The notes beneath the pieces were generated by a model. That model saw only the letters and a list, made by a program, of their open reading frames with translations. It had not been told where the DNA came from and did not search any database. Below, piece by piece: positions 22,718 through 32,760 of a DNA stretch of 45,942 nucleotides; positions within the stretch are counted from its first letter, which is position 1; every line of letters begins with the position of its first letter. This DNA is from Podochytrium sp. JEL0797. Taxonomy: Eukaryota > Chytridiomycota > Chytridiomycetes > Chytridiales > Chytriomycetaceae. The DNA is taken from positions 1 to 45,942 of the forward strand of contig JADGJG010000089.1 of NCBI GenBank assembly GCA_027596195.1, read 5' to 3'. The translations under genes were made by a program, and so were the position numbers.

Positions 22718-22734
22718 TTTTGTTTTTGGAAAGA
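22718..22734. promoter_or_regulatory. 17-bp gap between divergent cenH3 and DRC8 start codons
   Basis: The cenH3 ATG (22717-22715, minus) and the DRC8 ATG (22735-22737, plus) are separated by only 17 bp. Neither gene can have a leader and core promoter in this space, so the 5' ends of the two transcripts must overlap, or each promoter lies in the other's first exon or intron. Confidence 0.7.
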
Positions 22735-23488
22735 ATGTCTGACACAAATCTGGATCCAAATCTCGTGAGGAAGATCAAGACGGGTAGGAAAGCGCGTTTC
22801 TTTTAATGAATCTGTGCACTGACGTGTCGCGTTTTCGATCAGCCTTTGACGTGTTTGACCAGGCAAACAATTCAACCTGCGATGGTACGTTGGAGTCGTT
22901 TGCACAAAACGCGAAAATAACTTTGATTTACACTAGCCCGAGAGGTTGGAACAATCATTCGCTCTCTCGGTGTAAACCCCAGCGAAGAACAGTTGAAAAG
23001 CTGGGTCAAGGAGGTGACAAAATTCCCCATGTCTCGTGCGACAACGTGACGACAACTGAAAACGAGCACCCCTACAGATGGAAGAAGAAGAACCCACCGG
23101 ATACATCCAATATGACAAATTCTTTAAAGTGTGCGCCGTCATTTTCAGCACCAACGTGGCGATTCGCAACGACGAAGAAGAGATTTATCGCGCGTTTGTG
23201 GCATTGGATTCTGAAAAGAAGGGGTTCTTGCTTCCTGATGACTTGAGAAGGTTTATGATGACGGAGGGAGAACCGTTTACGCAGGATGAAATGGATGAGA
23301 TGTTGGCGGTGAGTTTTCTCTTCTTCCGATATTTATTCTTGCTGAAGCACTTGTTTTAGGCATGCACAGATACTTCAGATAACAAGATTTACTACGAAGG
23401 TATTGAATGAATAAGAGAAGTTTCTTAAGGCCACATTTTTTAAATGGTTCAAACAGATTTCGTCGCGTTGCTCAGTTCCAGCGATTGA
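22735..23488 (+). CDS. DRC8: Dynein regulatory complex protein 8 (EF-hand, EFCAB2)
   Basis: Six exons (22735-22783, 22843-22884, 22937-23013, 23078-23308, 23360-23399, 23457-23488) give about 156 residues, close to the animal protein. The order of motifs follows EFCAB2: [96 protein letters not shown]. It is a calmodulin-like protein of the nexin-dynein regulatory complex, which controls dynein activity between outer doublets of motile cilia. Several EF-hand loops lack the full set of acidic ligands, so calcium binding may be partial. It is head-to-head with cenH3 and ends 44 bp before the ARMC9 stop. It is strong evidence for a motile flagellum. Confidence 0.93.
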
Positions 23489-23532
23489 GTTTTCTTTCCA
23501 CGCAACAACATCTATTAAAGTATCTTTAAAAT

Positions 23533-26500
23533 CTATGAGTTTGGAGTTCGCGCCAACTTGGGTCTGGTTGTGAACCCCGTATTAAATTCGCGGACCCTGT
23601 CAAAAAAACGCGTCAGTTGAAAGAATCGCCACAACCTCACAAAACACGTACTCGTTTTCAGTCACCGGAACATTAGCCTGCTTCTTGGTACCCCCCTTCC
23701 CTCCCACCACTACAGGAAGCTTGTCCACAGACCTCGAAACATCCGTCTGTTCCGGCCAAGATGTCTCCACAACATTTCCCTTCCCCTTCCCCAACCCCGG
23801 CGTGTTCGACCTCGATACCGGAGTCTTGGGTCTCTTCATCTCTTGAACCGCCAAAGCTCCGTTTCTCACAGATCCAGTCATGGACTTCCTCACGGCATGA
23901 GGCTCGATGGCACCCGCCAAGCCACCCGTCCGAATGCGACTATGATGCGTATTGGCACGTTGGGGTGTGTCGTTGCAGTACGGGAGGAGGGCGTCGGGTC
24001 CGGCCTTGTCGTGCGGGAAAGAGGGAATGAGTTGGTCAAAGTCTTCTTCGGGGTCTTGATCCTTTTTTTTGTTGAGACTTTTTGTGAGAACAAGGTTTCT
24101 CCTTTGTTGGAGTATCAATGGTTTACCTCTTCGTCTTCCTCCTCGTCTTCATCGGCACCATCCTCACTAACCGCATCATCGTGCTCCTCGCCTTTCGAAA
24201 AAATGTCAGTTCGAAATCAAAAGCCGGCAGAAAGATATCAATGACGCGAATGAATGTCACTCACTTGAATCCATCTGTTCCAAAACGAAATTGATTTGCC
24301 CTTTGACCTGATCATTGGCACTCTTTTGCAAAAACAGCAGCGACTCGTTCAACCGCAGACTTTTGGCCACTTGTCGAAAGTCGGGTTCTGATAGGAGAGA
24401 GTAAAGTGCTCCGTTTACGTACGTTTGAATCTTTATAATCATCTTGCCTGTCAGAACAACAATCCACCGAAAAGGGATCGTGTTTCATTTTTTACCTGCA
24501 TACTGTCGATTTCCAACAACCCCAACAACGTTTCCAACGTGCGCACGGGGTTCTGGAGACACTGCTTGCGTCCATCCGTTCGCAAACAGAGGTTCATGAA
24601 CAGCGCGGTGCCGTATTCGCACGTGTAATCCGAAAGAGTGTCCGATTTTTCAAGGAGCTCGTGCAAAAAATCGAGAACGTGCATTTTGTTGAGAATGGAT
24701 TGGGCGGATCGTCTGATAGCACAAGCTCAATATCGACACACAATAGAAAAAAATCTCTCACCTCAAACTCAATTTCTGAAGAGCACCCAACAGATTCTGC
24801 TGATACAACGAATCCCGCGTTTCTCGACACATCGCCTCCACCAACGCGGCCACGATCCCAGAATCTTCACCCCCGGCCAGAACGTAATCGCGGCCCATGC
24901 ATTCGGACGTGATGGTATTCAAGAACCGCGCGACTTGTTCGCAGACGAGGTGGGGGCCTGTTTGGAGGAGTGGAAGGATGACGTCCTGCGGGGAGAAATT
25001 GTTTGAATTCCAACTGAAGTATGGCGTGTTGATTACCTGTCCAGACAGAACTCCCAACACGTCATTATCGAAATACGTTTTCAAAACCCTCCGCTTGTCA
25101 CCCACACTCTCTGCGCGCGTGATGCGCATTCTCAACGCTTGCATCACGAACGCTTGTTTGCGAAACATATCATCGTCTCCAACAATTCTCAAATCGGATT
25201 GCAACTTTTCGTAGTCCATATAAGCGTCGAGGTTTTCCAATACGTTTGAGTCTGTGAGTTTGTTGGACGGGTCACGTGTGTGGGGGGTGGGGGGGATGTG
25301 GGAGGTTTGGATTCGGGAGTGGGAGGTGGCGGGGTGGGAGGGTGTGGTTCGTTGGTGTGTGTTTGGTCTGTTTCGAAACGAAAGTTTTTTGGTGGTTTTT
25401 TGGTGTCAAAAGGGCAAGTAGAACCAGCTCCCACTTACTTTGAATTCGCTTTGACGACAGGATTCTGATGCACTTCATATTCCTCCTCCCTCCTCACTCT
25501 ACCACCACTAACAGAAGAAGAAGACCCCTTCCGAAACTCCCCCACACGTTGACAAATCGAAGTCAAATACTGTGCCGTGATTTTCTCTCCGTTGATACAC
25601 GCCGCCAAAGTCTGCACGAGCTCCGAAGCAATCGTGAGGAGGTTATGGTAATCGCGTTGAAGCCCGCGGTGTTTTTGTTCGAATTCGCGGGAAGCGTCTT
25701 CGGAATCGCGGAGGGCGTGGCGGAGGGATTTGAGTTCGGAGTTGGTGGCTTCCAAAGTCTTGCGATTTTAAAAACAACAGAATCTCTTGAAAGAGGGGGG
25801 GGGGGGGGTATTTTGTCTCACCTTCCACATCCTCCATCGGCCGCATATCCACTCCCCCCAAAATCCTCACAATCCTTGGAACACTCGCCCCCCGCAACGC
25901 GGTCCCCAAAAACGAATCCAACCGCGTCTCGAGTTCTTGCACATGTCGTTCCGTAAACAGCTCGTGAAACGACGGGTGTAAACGCGCGTCAGGGACGTAC
26001 GGGAGCGCGTAGAAACTGAGGAATTGGGTCGTTTTGCAGAGCTCGGAGCCACGCGTTTCGAGAAAGTGTTTGAATGTTTCCATGGTTGTTTGGGTTGAGT
26101 AGTTCTGTTTTTAATTTTTGGATCATCAGCCTGTGCGTGATAAAGGATTCCAAAAACAAACTTTCTGAGCGGTCGGATTCACAAAAGGATGGATGGGGAA
26201 CACGGCGAAATAAATGCTGACTTGGAATCCCATCTTTTGATACAGTGCGTCTGTTTTGACAACTTTGGGTGGGAAATGCGCGTCCCAGAGCGTAAAAAAC
26301 TCTTTGGAATCTCCGTCCCGAAAAGCAATCAGGAATCGGTTCTTTTTCAAAAATCAGTTGACACGAGCTTGCAGCCGTTTGCAAAAACGCACCTTCACTT
26401 CCTCCAACCGCGTGGCGGCATCAGGATCGTCTTCCGACAACGAAACACTTTCGCCTTCGGGAACGCGTCCTCGCACGCCGCATTCGTGATCAAATGCATG

Positions 26501-26584
26501 CGAAGTAGATCTGTAATCGGCGTACCGGAGGTACTCGAGAATCAGTGTGTTGATGTCGATTTCGCGTTTCGGATCCAACAGCAT
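23533..26584 (-). CDS. ARMC9: ARMC9-like LisH/armadillo basal body protein
   Basis: Eleven exons (26584-26393, 26341-26162, 26104-about 25829, 25758-25439, 25367-25037, 24985-24762, 24712-24496, 24430-24265, 24191-24127, 24061-23652, 23596-23533) give about 814 residues. ARMC9 features appear in order: a LisH-type start (INTLILEYLRYADYRSTSHA), AFRDGDSKEFFTLWDAHF, FLSFYALPYVPDARLHPSF, GLQRDYHNLLTIASELVQTL, MDYEKLQSDL, LLGALQKLSLRR, SDYTCEYGTALFMNLCLR, YVNGALYSLLSEP, then the acidic run after helix repeats (EDGADEDEEEDEE) and a basic low-complexity tail. ARMC9 acts at basal bodies and the ciliary base and is a Joubert syndrome protein in humans. The exon 3/4 border is uncertain: the best donor (GTGAGA) is out of phase, and the in-phase donor GAT|GTGGAA is weak. 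The following intron has a 14-base C run on the transcript strand. Confidence 0.88.
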
Positions 26585-26727
26585 TCGTGTATTTTTTTTT
26601 GACAAGTTTTTTGGCGACGAGTCAAAACAAACCTGTCAGACCCGTCATTATCATTTACTTATCACTCAATTGAAAATATGCCATTTGCACAAACAACAAC
26701 AATTCACATAGTCACAAACCCCGGATT

Positions 26728-27938
26728 TCACCCACGCGTTCCCACTTGAACTCCAACCGTCACAGCCTGCCGAAACGGAGGCAAACTGTACACAAACGAA
26801 TTGTACTCCTTCTGCAACTGACTGTTGAGAATATCCTGGTCCACGAGTTTCTCCAAAAACACGCGCACAAGGACGTGAAGCTGGGGAGGATGGGGTGAGT
26901 CGATTGGGAACGTTGCGAGTTGTTTTTTTACCATTCCATGAATAAAGAGAGCAATGGGGAGTAGGTAGTTCCAGTTGTTGTAGTTCATGGCGTAGAGAGC
27001 AAACATGGCGGGTGGAGATGTCCAGCTGGAACGGAGAAAAAAAAACGCGTTCAGAAAAAAACGTCGTCAAAAACCAAACACATGTCCTAATCAAAACCAA
27101 GAACGCGTCCACGCTCACCAAAATAAATTCAACGACCACCGCGCAGGATCCCACACCGCGACAACCCAATGAAACTCCATCTTGACCTTCTCCCTCTCTC
27201 CTCCTCCTCCGCGTTGAACACCTCTCCTCCGAACCCCCTTCGCCGCGCTCCAAGGACTCCAATTCGCCATCGTATCCCTGATCTTACGTAACGGCGTGCT
27301 GTTGTTCGCGAGTGTAGCTCGCTTCTTGGCAGGGGTTCCCGCGTCATCGCTGTCTGATGCCGAGTCCACAAACGCGGCATCCGTGGCAGCCAGGTCCATC
27401 GCAACCAACCGCGCGTGCGGGGTCTTTCGCGCCAAATTCCACGACTCATCGTGCGGGCGTGTCTCGTCTTGGGCCGTTGGGTGGTGGAAGAGGGTGATGG
27501 GTTTCGATCGACGGAGGAGGAACACGGTGTTGGCGATGGAGAGTATGAGGATGAGGAATTCGATCAGGTAGGAGAGGGTTGAGAGGTAGGAAGTTTCGGG
27601 TTCATCGTCGTTGAGGACGATGGAGGTTTGGGTTGGGGTATAGTCGATGAAGAGGTCGTCTGCGTCTGTGAATACGTCGCCGTGGTATGCTTTGACGAGG
27701 AGGAAGAGAATGTTGGATGCGATGCCGATGGATGTGCTGTGGGAGTGTTAGTTGAGGGGCGCCAACAAGGGAACTGCGGGAGAAGCTCAAACCTCGCCTG
27801 GTCCAGCCATTCGTCCCACTCGCACAGTTGGAACATCTCGTTGAGGTGGACGAGGAGATCACCGGGGGCATTCGCGATGCGCTCGCTGAGTGGGGTTTGT
27901 TTGTAAATCCGCTTCTTGGCGGGAGTTCGCGGCGACAT
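26728..27938 (-). CDS. NUR1: Nur1/Mug154-like inner nuclear membrane protein
   Basis: Four exons (27938-27793, 27736-27119, 27025-26932, 26880-26728) give about 336 residues. The N-terminus has SERIANAPGDLLVHLNEMFQ and CEWDEW, then a first hydrophobic span (SIGIASNILFLLVKAYH), a second (YLIEFLILILSIANTVFLL), a basic/phospho-rich loop with TPAKKRATL and STPLRKIRDTMANWSPW, then FHWVVAVWDPARWSLNLFCW and a third span (NYLLPIALFIHGM). This order fits the fungal Nur1/Mug154 (DUF2418) family, which tethers heterochromatin and rDNA at the nuclear rim with Lem2-type proteins. The match is by motif pattern only. The stop lies 143 bp before the ARMC9 start. Intron 2 holds two ACGCGTT elements. Confidence 0.65.
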
Positions 27939-28003
27939 GTTTTCTTTTTCGAAATCGCATGAACCTCCTGTGAACCTCCCGATAATTATACATTTTAACT
28001 GAT

Positions 28004-28884
28004 TTAATGCTTCCTTTCTTTGCCATCGATCCCAATCGCGTTCTTTGCCCGCAACACCCGCACCAACGGCTGCACGCTCGGCAACTCTACAAACTTGACA
28101 TATCCTTCCCTCCGCCCATCGCAGCACGGATCCAGAAGGTCAATGAATGCATCTTGAGACAGATTCGGGTCCTGGAGGCAAATAACGAGAGAGAGAAAAC
28201 GCGTTCAAAAATATTTAGGTTCTGGCAGACTCCCAGAAATCAATTTCTCAACTGCGGGTTTCTCCTTTTCGGAGGGACTCAAAGTCACGTGGCATACGAG
28301 TGACAGGAGGTGGAGTTCGAGCAATGACGAGAGGTGCGGGTGGTAATGGACCAACTGTTGGTATTCTCAGTTTTTGGCGGAAGGATAATAACACGCGCAA
28401 GCCAAATACCTGATCGTATTCTGTGGCTTCAATTCCTAGGATCAAAGGTTGAATCAAAGCCGCGGTAAGCTGCAAATCGAAACCGCAGGGGAACTCACCA
28501 ATCAAGTCAATCACGACGCCATCAAAGGCCACGGCTTTGATCACCTCGGTTCCGTTCGCAAACGTGATCTTTCCCTTCAGATGAGTGCGGGAATTCACAG
28601 CAAAACAACGCACCGGCATCAAGTACTTCCCGGCGGCCTCCCTCCTCCTTCGACACCCCTCCGCATCGCAAAAGAAGGGAGCTCCGCACACTGAGATAGT
28701 GGATTCCTTGTCGAGTTTCTTGTCGCACGAAGCGCAGACGCGGCGGCTGTTTGGTGGGGAAGAGTGTTGTTTCGTTGTTGTTCAGAGAGAGGTATGGCTA
28801 GGGGTCGTGTCTTTACACAATGTTTCTGGTTCGCAGAGTGAGGATCGGGCCGAGGAACGAGGGTCCTGACGGTGGCGGTTCCAT
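28004..28884 (-). CDS. Small zinc-finger protein, possibly OB-fold, unrecognised
   Basis: Five exons (28884-28817, 28746-28499, 28435-28410, 28354-about 28253, 28171-28004) give about 203 residues. It starts MEPPPSGPSFLGPILTLRTR. Then come VCASCDKKLDKESTISVCG and FFCDAEGCRRRREAAGKYL, with cysteine pairs suited to one zinc, followed by alternating beta-like segments (LMPVRCFAVNSR, GKITFANGTEVIKAVAFDG). A zinc ribbon inside an OB fold, as in RPA1-like or MEIOB-like proteins, would look like this, but I cannot confirm it. Exon 3 is a 26-nt micro-exon. The exon 4 donor is uncertain (GCA|GTTGAG chosen for phase). It starts 74 bp from the RING ligase gene on the other strand. Confidence 0.55.
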
Positions 28885-28958
28885 GCGCGGACTGTGAAAA
28901 CAAACAAAAAAAAGCATTTGAATTCTTGAACCTTCCTTTCCGTGTAATTTGCTTCGAA
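28885..28958. promoter_or_regulatory. 74-bp divergent promoter between the zinc-finger gene and the RING ligase
   Basis: Start codons of the minus-strand gene (28884) and the plus-strand gene (28959) are 74 bp apart. The interval is A/T-rich in the middle with a run of A (28909-28916). No clear TATA element is visible. Confidence 0.5.
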
Positions 28959-30170
28959 ATGAGCTACTTCTGCCACCAGTGCCAGGTATCTCCTTCTTGG
29001 ACAAGTCCTCGTTCGTACTCACCCTCCTTCCCCATCCAGAGCACATTCGAAACCCCCGCCACTTCCCTCCCCGCCACCCCCACCTGCACACACTGCGGAT
29101 CTGACTTTATCGAAGAAACCACATCCACACACAACGGCGGTGCTACATCCTCCGAGGACGAATACTCGGACCCCATCGACCCCGTCATGGGACTCATGCA
29201 GCAGCTCTTTGTGTCTTCACACCCGCAGCTGCAGCAGGGACGCCGAGGACAAGTCCTGGCAGGAAGAACTGCAGCGGGCACCGCGGCGATGGAGAATCGC
29301 AGAATGAGTGGTGGTGGCGGTGAATCCGCTGCGCCCAGTTTCACATTTGGCGGCGAACTCTTGCCCGGGTTTTCCGTGTCTGGCGGCGCGTTTATTGGCG
29401 GGTTTCCACAACGCGCAGAGGATTCGCCGTTTGCGCAAACGACGGGTGTGCGGAGGGCGAGGGAGGAGGCAGCGGGACGCGTTGATTCGTTGTCGTCGAA
29501 TTCTGGTGCGACACGATCGTCGTTGGGTCGAGAAGAAACGTCGGAAGCGTTGATGCAGGAGCATATTCAACGTAGACGTGAACTTGCCGAATTGTTGCAG
29601 TAAGGATTGATCAAATGGGATTCCTTCAACTCATGTGTCCCCCACACTTTTTTCAAGCACCATGCTCTTTGCGAACCGACCCGCCACGCGTTCCAGCACC
29701 GATGGTGATACACCCGGTGACGTCCCACCACTGTCAAACCCTCTCTTCCGCCTCTTTGGAGGCGTCGGCAACCCTGGCGACTACGCGTTCGGCCCATCCG
29801 CTATGGACGCGATCGTCACGCAACTCATGGATCAGGCTAGCGCGTAAGCGACACTGCAGATACATATCAAACTGCTCTAAAAAAAACATGACACAGGTCC
29901 AACGGACCCGCCCACCTCTCCCCAACCCAGATCGAACTCCTCCCCCGCATAAAAATGACCCCGCGCGACCGAGCCGAACATGCAGAGTGTCCCATTTGCC
30001 AAGACGATTTTGTCGACTCAGAATCCGTGGTGCAGTTGTCGGCCTGTCAGCATTGTTTTCATCCGCCGTGTATTGAGGGGTGGGTGAGGTTGAATGCAAC
30101 ATGTCCAGTGTGTCGAAAGGGGGTTGTTGTTGTTGAGGACGAAGCTGGTGGGAGTAGTTCGGGGAGGTGA
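28959..30170 (+). CDS. RING-H2 E3 ubiquitin ligase, RNF115/RNF126 type
   Basis: Four exons (28959-28985, 29040-29599, 29658-29843, 29897-30170) give about 348 residues. The N-terminus SYFCHQCQ and, after the first intron, PTCTHCGSDFIEE form the C4 zinc finger typical of RNF115/RNF126. A long disordered centre follows. The C-terminal RING-H2 has CPICQDDF, CQHCFHPPCIEGW and ATCPVC with the full Cys/His set. Such ligases ubiquitinate misfolded or mislocalised proteins in the cytosol together with Bag6-type factors. Intron 1 (28986-29039, 54 bp) is in-frame and stop-free, so the unspliced version would add 18 residues between the cysteine pairs. Splicing is preferred because it brings the finger to family spacing. 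Confidence 0.88.
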
Positions 30171-30983
30171 AACTGGGTAGAATTCCTTGGTTTGGATATT
30201 GATTGTGCGTCTTGAACAAGTTAAAAATATTCGAAAACTGTGAAAATTAGATTGCGATTAATCCTTTTCTAGTTGCTCCCGCACTTTTAACTGAGTTCTC
30301 ACTCCGATGTAGACGTGCTGGAGTTTCCGAGAGAGCGCATGGTTATCCCACTCTGTTTCCAGAATAATTTTCTTTTCCCTTTCTTTTTTTTCTTTCACAT
30401 AGTACCCGCTATAAAAAAAAGTATAGCGGTGTTAATATAGTGTGACAAGAAATGGGCTATCGTCTATCGAATCCGCTCTCCCAACCCTCTGTACTCAATT
30501 TGACTGTTTCGCTGGCCTCTTTCAATCCCTTCCGCCGCCAGCCCTCCTTCATCTCTCCCATAATACCCCGATCACCGCCCGACCAGAATGCCCATCTCAA
30601 TCCAGCCAGTTTAAGAGGCTGAAACGTCTCGAGTTTTCTTTACCTCCCCTTCCCGCACCTCCCATCTCTACTACATTCAAGTGAGCTATGCGGCAACAGG
30701 TACTCTTTTCTAACACTTCCTTATCCATTCGAATCACAGGGTGAGTTCAATCATAAAAATCCAAATAGTTTAAAAGCGAAGAGTGCTTATACACCGCCTC
30801 AACATTTTGCCTACGGCAACCAAAAAACCGGGCCCCTTGCATAAGTCTGAGTTTTGCGGCAACCACCATCATTAACGACAGTCAAAATTGCTGCCAGTGC
30901 CCTTCCGGCCGCTGTGATTGGCGCCGCCAGTCTCACTCTGAGTTGGTTACAGGTTTGATATCAAAATATTTTACTTTTGTATA
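30171..30983. other. Intergenic region with a repeat start and a hairpin
   Basis: No gene is supported here. It contains the hairpin at 30406-30429, a C/T-rich unique stretch (30450-30680), and from about 30770 the left flank of the tRNA-Asp repeat (GAGTGCTTATACACC, then GCCAGTGCCCTTCCGGCCGC). Confidence 0.6.
30406..30429. repeat. Hairpin CCGCTATA / TATAGCGG
   Basis: Eight-base perfect arms (30406-30413 and 30422-30429) flank an A-rich 8-base spacer. The same TATAGCGG word opens the leaders of the two decayed element genes near 34512 (minus) and 43602 (plus), so this may be a remnant of two abutting element ends. Confidence 0.6.
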
Positions 30984-31265
30984 TCCCAGATAGTATAGTG
31001 GCTAGTATCCGCCCCTGTCACGGGCGAGACCGGGGTTCAATTCCCCGTCTGGGAGCTTTCTTGCTCGACCCTGCAGCTTTTGGAGGGTCTAGGGACGCGT
31101 TAGGAAGCTTTGGCTGTGAAGCTGGTCGAGTTTTTGTGGTTTGAGTCCTTGCCGGCACGTTGTTGCGCAGTGGAACCGGTCTGGCACGTTATTTCGTGCA
31201 TTGATGGATGGCAAATTTCGTTTGGGTTGCGACGCGATACGATGCTGCTTTTCGAGTTCAACGCG
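30770..31265 (+). repeat. tRNA-Asp-containing dispersed repeat, copy 1
   Basis: About 500 bp shared with copy 2 (inverted, 34825-35400) and copy 3 (42635-43370). The order is GAGTGCTTATACACC, a Pro/Gly-like C/G-rich block (CCAGTGCCCTTCCGGCCGC), the tRNA gene, then a tail with GAAGCTGGTCGAGTTTTTG and CAGTGGAACCGGTCTGGC. Edges are approximate. Confidence 0.8.
30984..31055 (+). tRNA. tRNA-Asp (anticodon GUC)
   Basis: The 72-nt gene folds as a cloverleaf: acceptor arms TCCCAGA/TCTGGGA, anticodon stem CGCCC/GGGCG with loop CTGTCAC and anticodon GTC, and T-arm CGGGG-TTCAATT-CCCCG. The A and B box positions are intact and there is no intron. Discriminator base is G, as usual for eukaryotic tRNA-Asp. 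The sequence is identical to the other two copies in this window. Confidence 0.96.
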
Positions 31266-31572
31266 TCCAGAACTTTTCCCGTAGTTTGGATCGTCGGCGT
31301 GGATCATTGTCGGTGATCCTTTGGCTCATCAGGGATCCAACTGTTGTGGCATCTCGTGCACTTCAGGTGTTGCTCAAGGCGACGCGTTTTCTGCCAAAAA
31401 AATGGTTGAGATATTCACAGAGATTTTCATGGGATTCTCTTTGTCCATGCGACTGCCAGGATTTTTAATGTGATGGCGAATGGGGTGACTGCTGTGCCAT
31501 TTACCCCCAATTATACACAACGCGTTCAATTCCATGCGAACTAAAATATTTAATAACTCAAAAAGCAGAAGA
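31056..31572. other. Repeat tail and kinase 3' flank, no gene
   Basis: The first 200 bp are the tail of tRNA repeat copy 1. The remainder (31265-31572) is unique sequence that I cannot assign and leads into the kinase stop codon at 31573. Confidence 0.5.
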
Positions 31573-32760
31573 CTACCCACTCAACCAAGGATGCTGCAAC
31601 ACCTGATCCAACCCAATCCTCCTCCTGGGATTCACAAAACACATGGCGTTCAACAAATTCCATGCGTCATCATCATAACCCGTCGAATCGTCAAACATGT
31701 ATAGCCCTTCATCAAACATTACCAAATCCGTATACCGCACCTTCCCACGCCGTATTGCCTGCGTCACAGAAGGAACGGTTCCGCGTTCACTCATGAGAAG
31801 ATGCAATACCATCCCTAATGCAAACACGTCTGCCTTTTGTCCGTCGATGAAGGACGACAGAAACGGACTGTCGGGGAGGAACTCGGGTGGAGACATCTCT
31901 TGCGTGCCGTACCTCTGAATTCCACACTCGACGCGTTGGCAGTGTCCAAAATCGGCCAGCTTGACATTCGGGTACGCACCGTCGGCTCCTTGCACGGTAG
32001 GGTCCAAGGCGGCAAGGAGATTTTCAACCTTGACATCTCCATGGAAAAACCCCGCGTTGTGAATCGACTGGACAGCCTTCACGCATTCGCGAAACACGCG
32101 TTTGATGGGGTCCGAGGGGATGAACGTGTGTCCGTCGAGGTGGAGCTGGTGTCGCCGCATGGAGTTTTGCCAAGCCCAGAGGTCGCAGGATCCGTTGGAG
32201 AAGGGGAACGTGTGTGATTCTGTGAGTCCGTTTTGGATCGAGTCGAACGCGAGGGGCGGGAGAGTGGATTCGGGGACGGTGGTGAGCCAGGGTGTACCAA
32301 AGAGTTCAGTCACGAGATAAAAGTGGTGTGCGTCTTGCCAGGAGGATAAATGGTTTATTGCGAAGCGGGAGGATGAGGTTGCACTGAGTTGTTTGAGGAC
32401 GCAGATTTCGGACGGATATGGGTCCTTGTTTGTCGAATGGGTCGGTTTGTATATGATTTTGATGGCCACAGTCTTGTCCGTCTCGACATGTTGCGCGCGC
32501 AACACGACGCCGTTGGATCCAAACCCAATCACCTCGCATACGAGAAACTTGTGCAAAAAGTGGCGTGGGCTGTTTCCGAATGCTTTGAGGATCGCAACAC
32601 GTGCCATGAGCTCCGAGTCGATGCCTTGTGAAGTTGCTTTGGATTTGAGGTGGGGCAGGAGGGTGGGTGGAGCAACGATTTTGAGGGATTGAATGGTGAA
32701 GGTATTTGCGCGATGGCGCGGTCGCTCGCAAGGCTCCGGCGTGGTTTCTGGTGTGAACAT
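31573..32760 (-). CDS. Intronless protein kinase of the HGD-loop family (member 2)
   Basis: A single frame codes for about 395 residues from the ATG at 32760 (MFTPETTPEP, matching the N-terminal pattern of members 1 and 4); an in-frame ATG at 32826 would add 22. It has VIGFGSNGVVL, VAIKIIYK, SCDLWAWQNSMRRHQLHLDG, FHGDVKVENLL, LADFGHCQRVECG and RYGTQEMSPPEFLPDSPF. Lys, Asp and DFG are present and HRD is HGD. It is closest to the partial gene at the right end of the window. It lies between tRNA-Asp repeat copies 1 and 2, which are inverted relative to each other. Confidence 0.87.
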   Translation of the reverse strand: MFTPETTPEPCERPRHRANTFTIQSLKIVAPPTLLPHLKSKATSQGIDSELMARVAILKAFGNSPRHFLHKFLVCEVIGFGSNGVVLRAQHVETDKTVAIKIIYKPTHSTNKDPYPSEICVLKQLSATSSSRFAINHLSSWQDAHHFYLVTELFGTPWLTTVPESTLPPLAFDSIQNGLTESHTFPFSNGSCDLWAWQNSMRRHQLHLDGHTFIPSDPIKRVFRECVKAVQSIHNAGFFHGDVKVENLLAALDPTVQGADGAYPNVKLADFGHCQRVECGIQRYGTQEMSPPEFLPDSPFLSSFIDGQKADVFALGMVLHLLMSERGTVPSVTQAIRRGKVRYTDLVMFDEGLYMFDDSTGYDDDAWNLLNAMCFVNPRRRIGLDQVLQHPWLSG

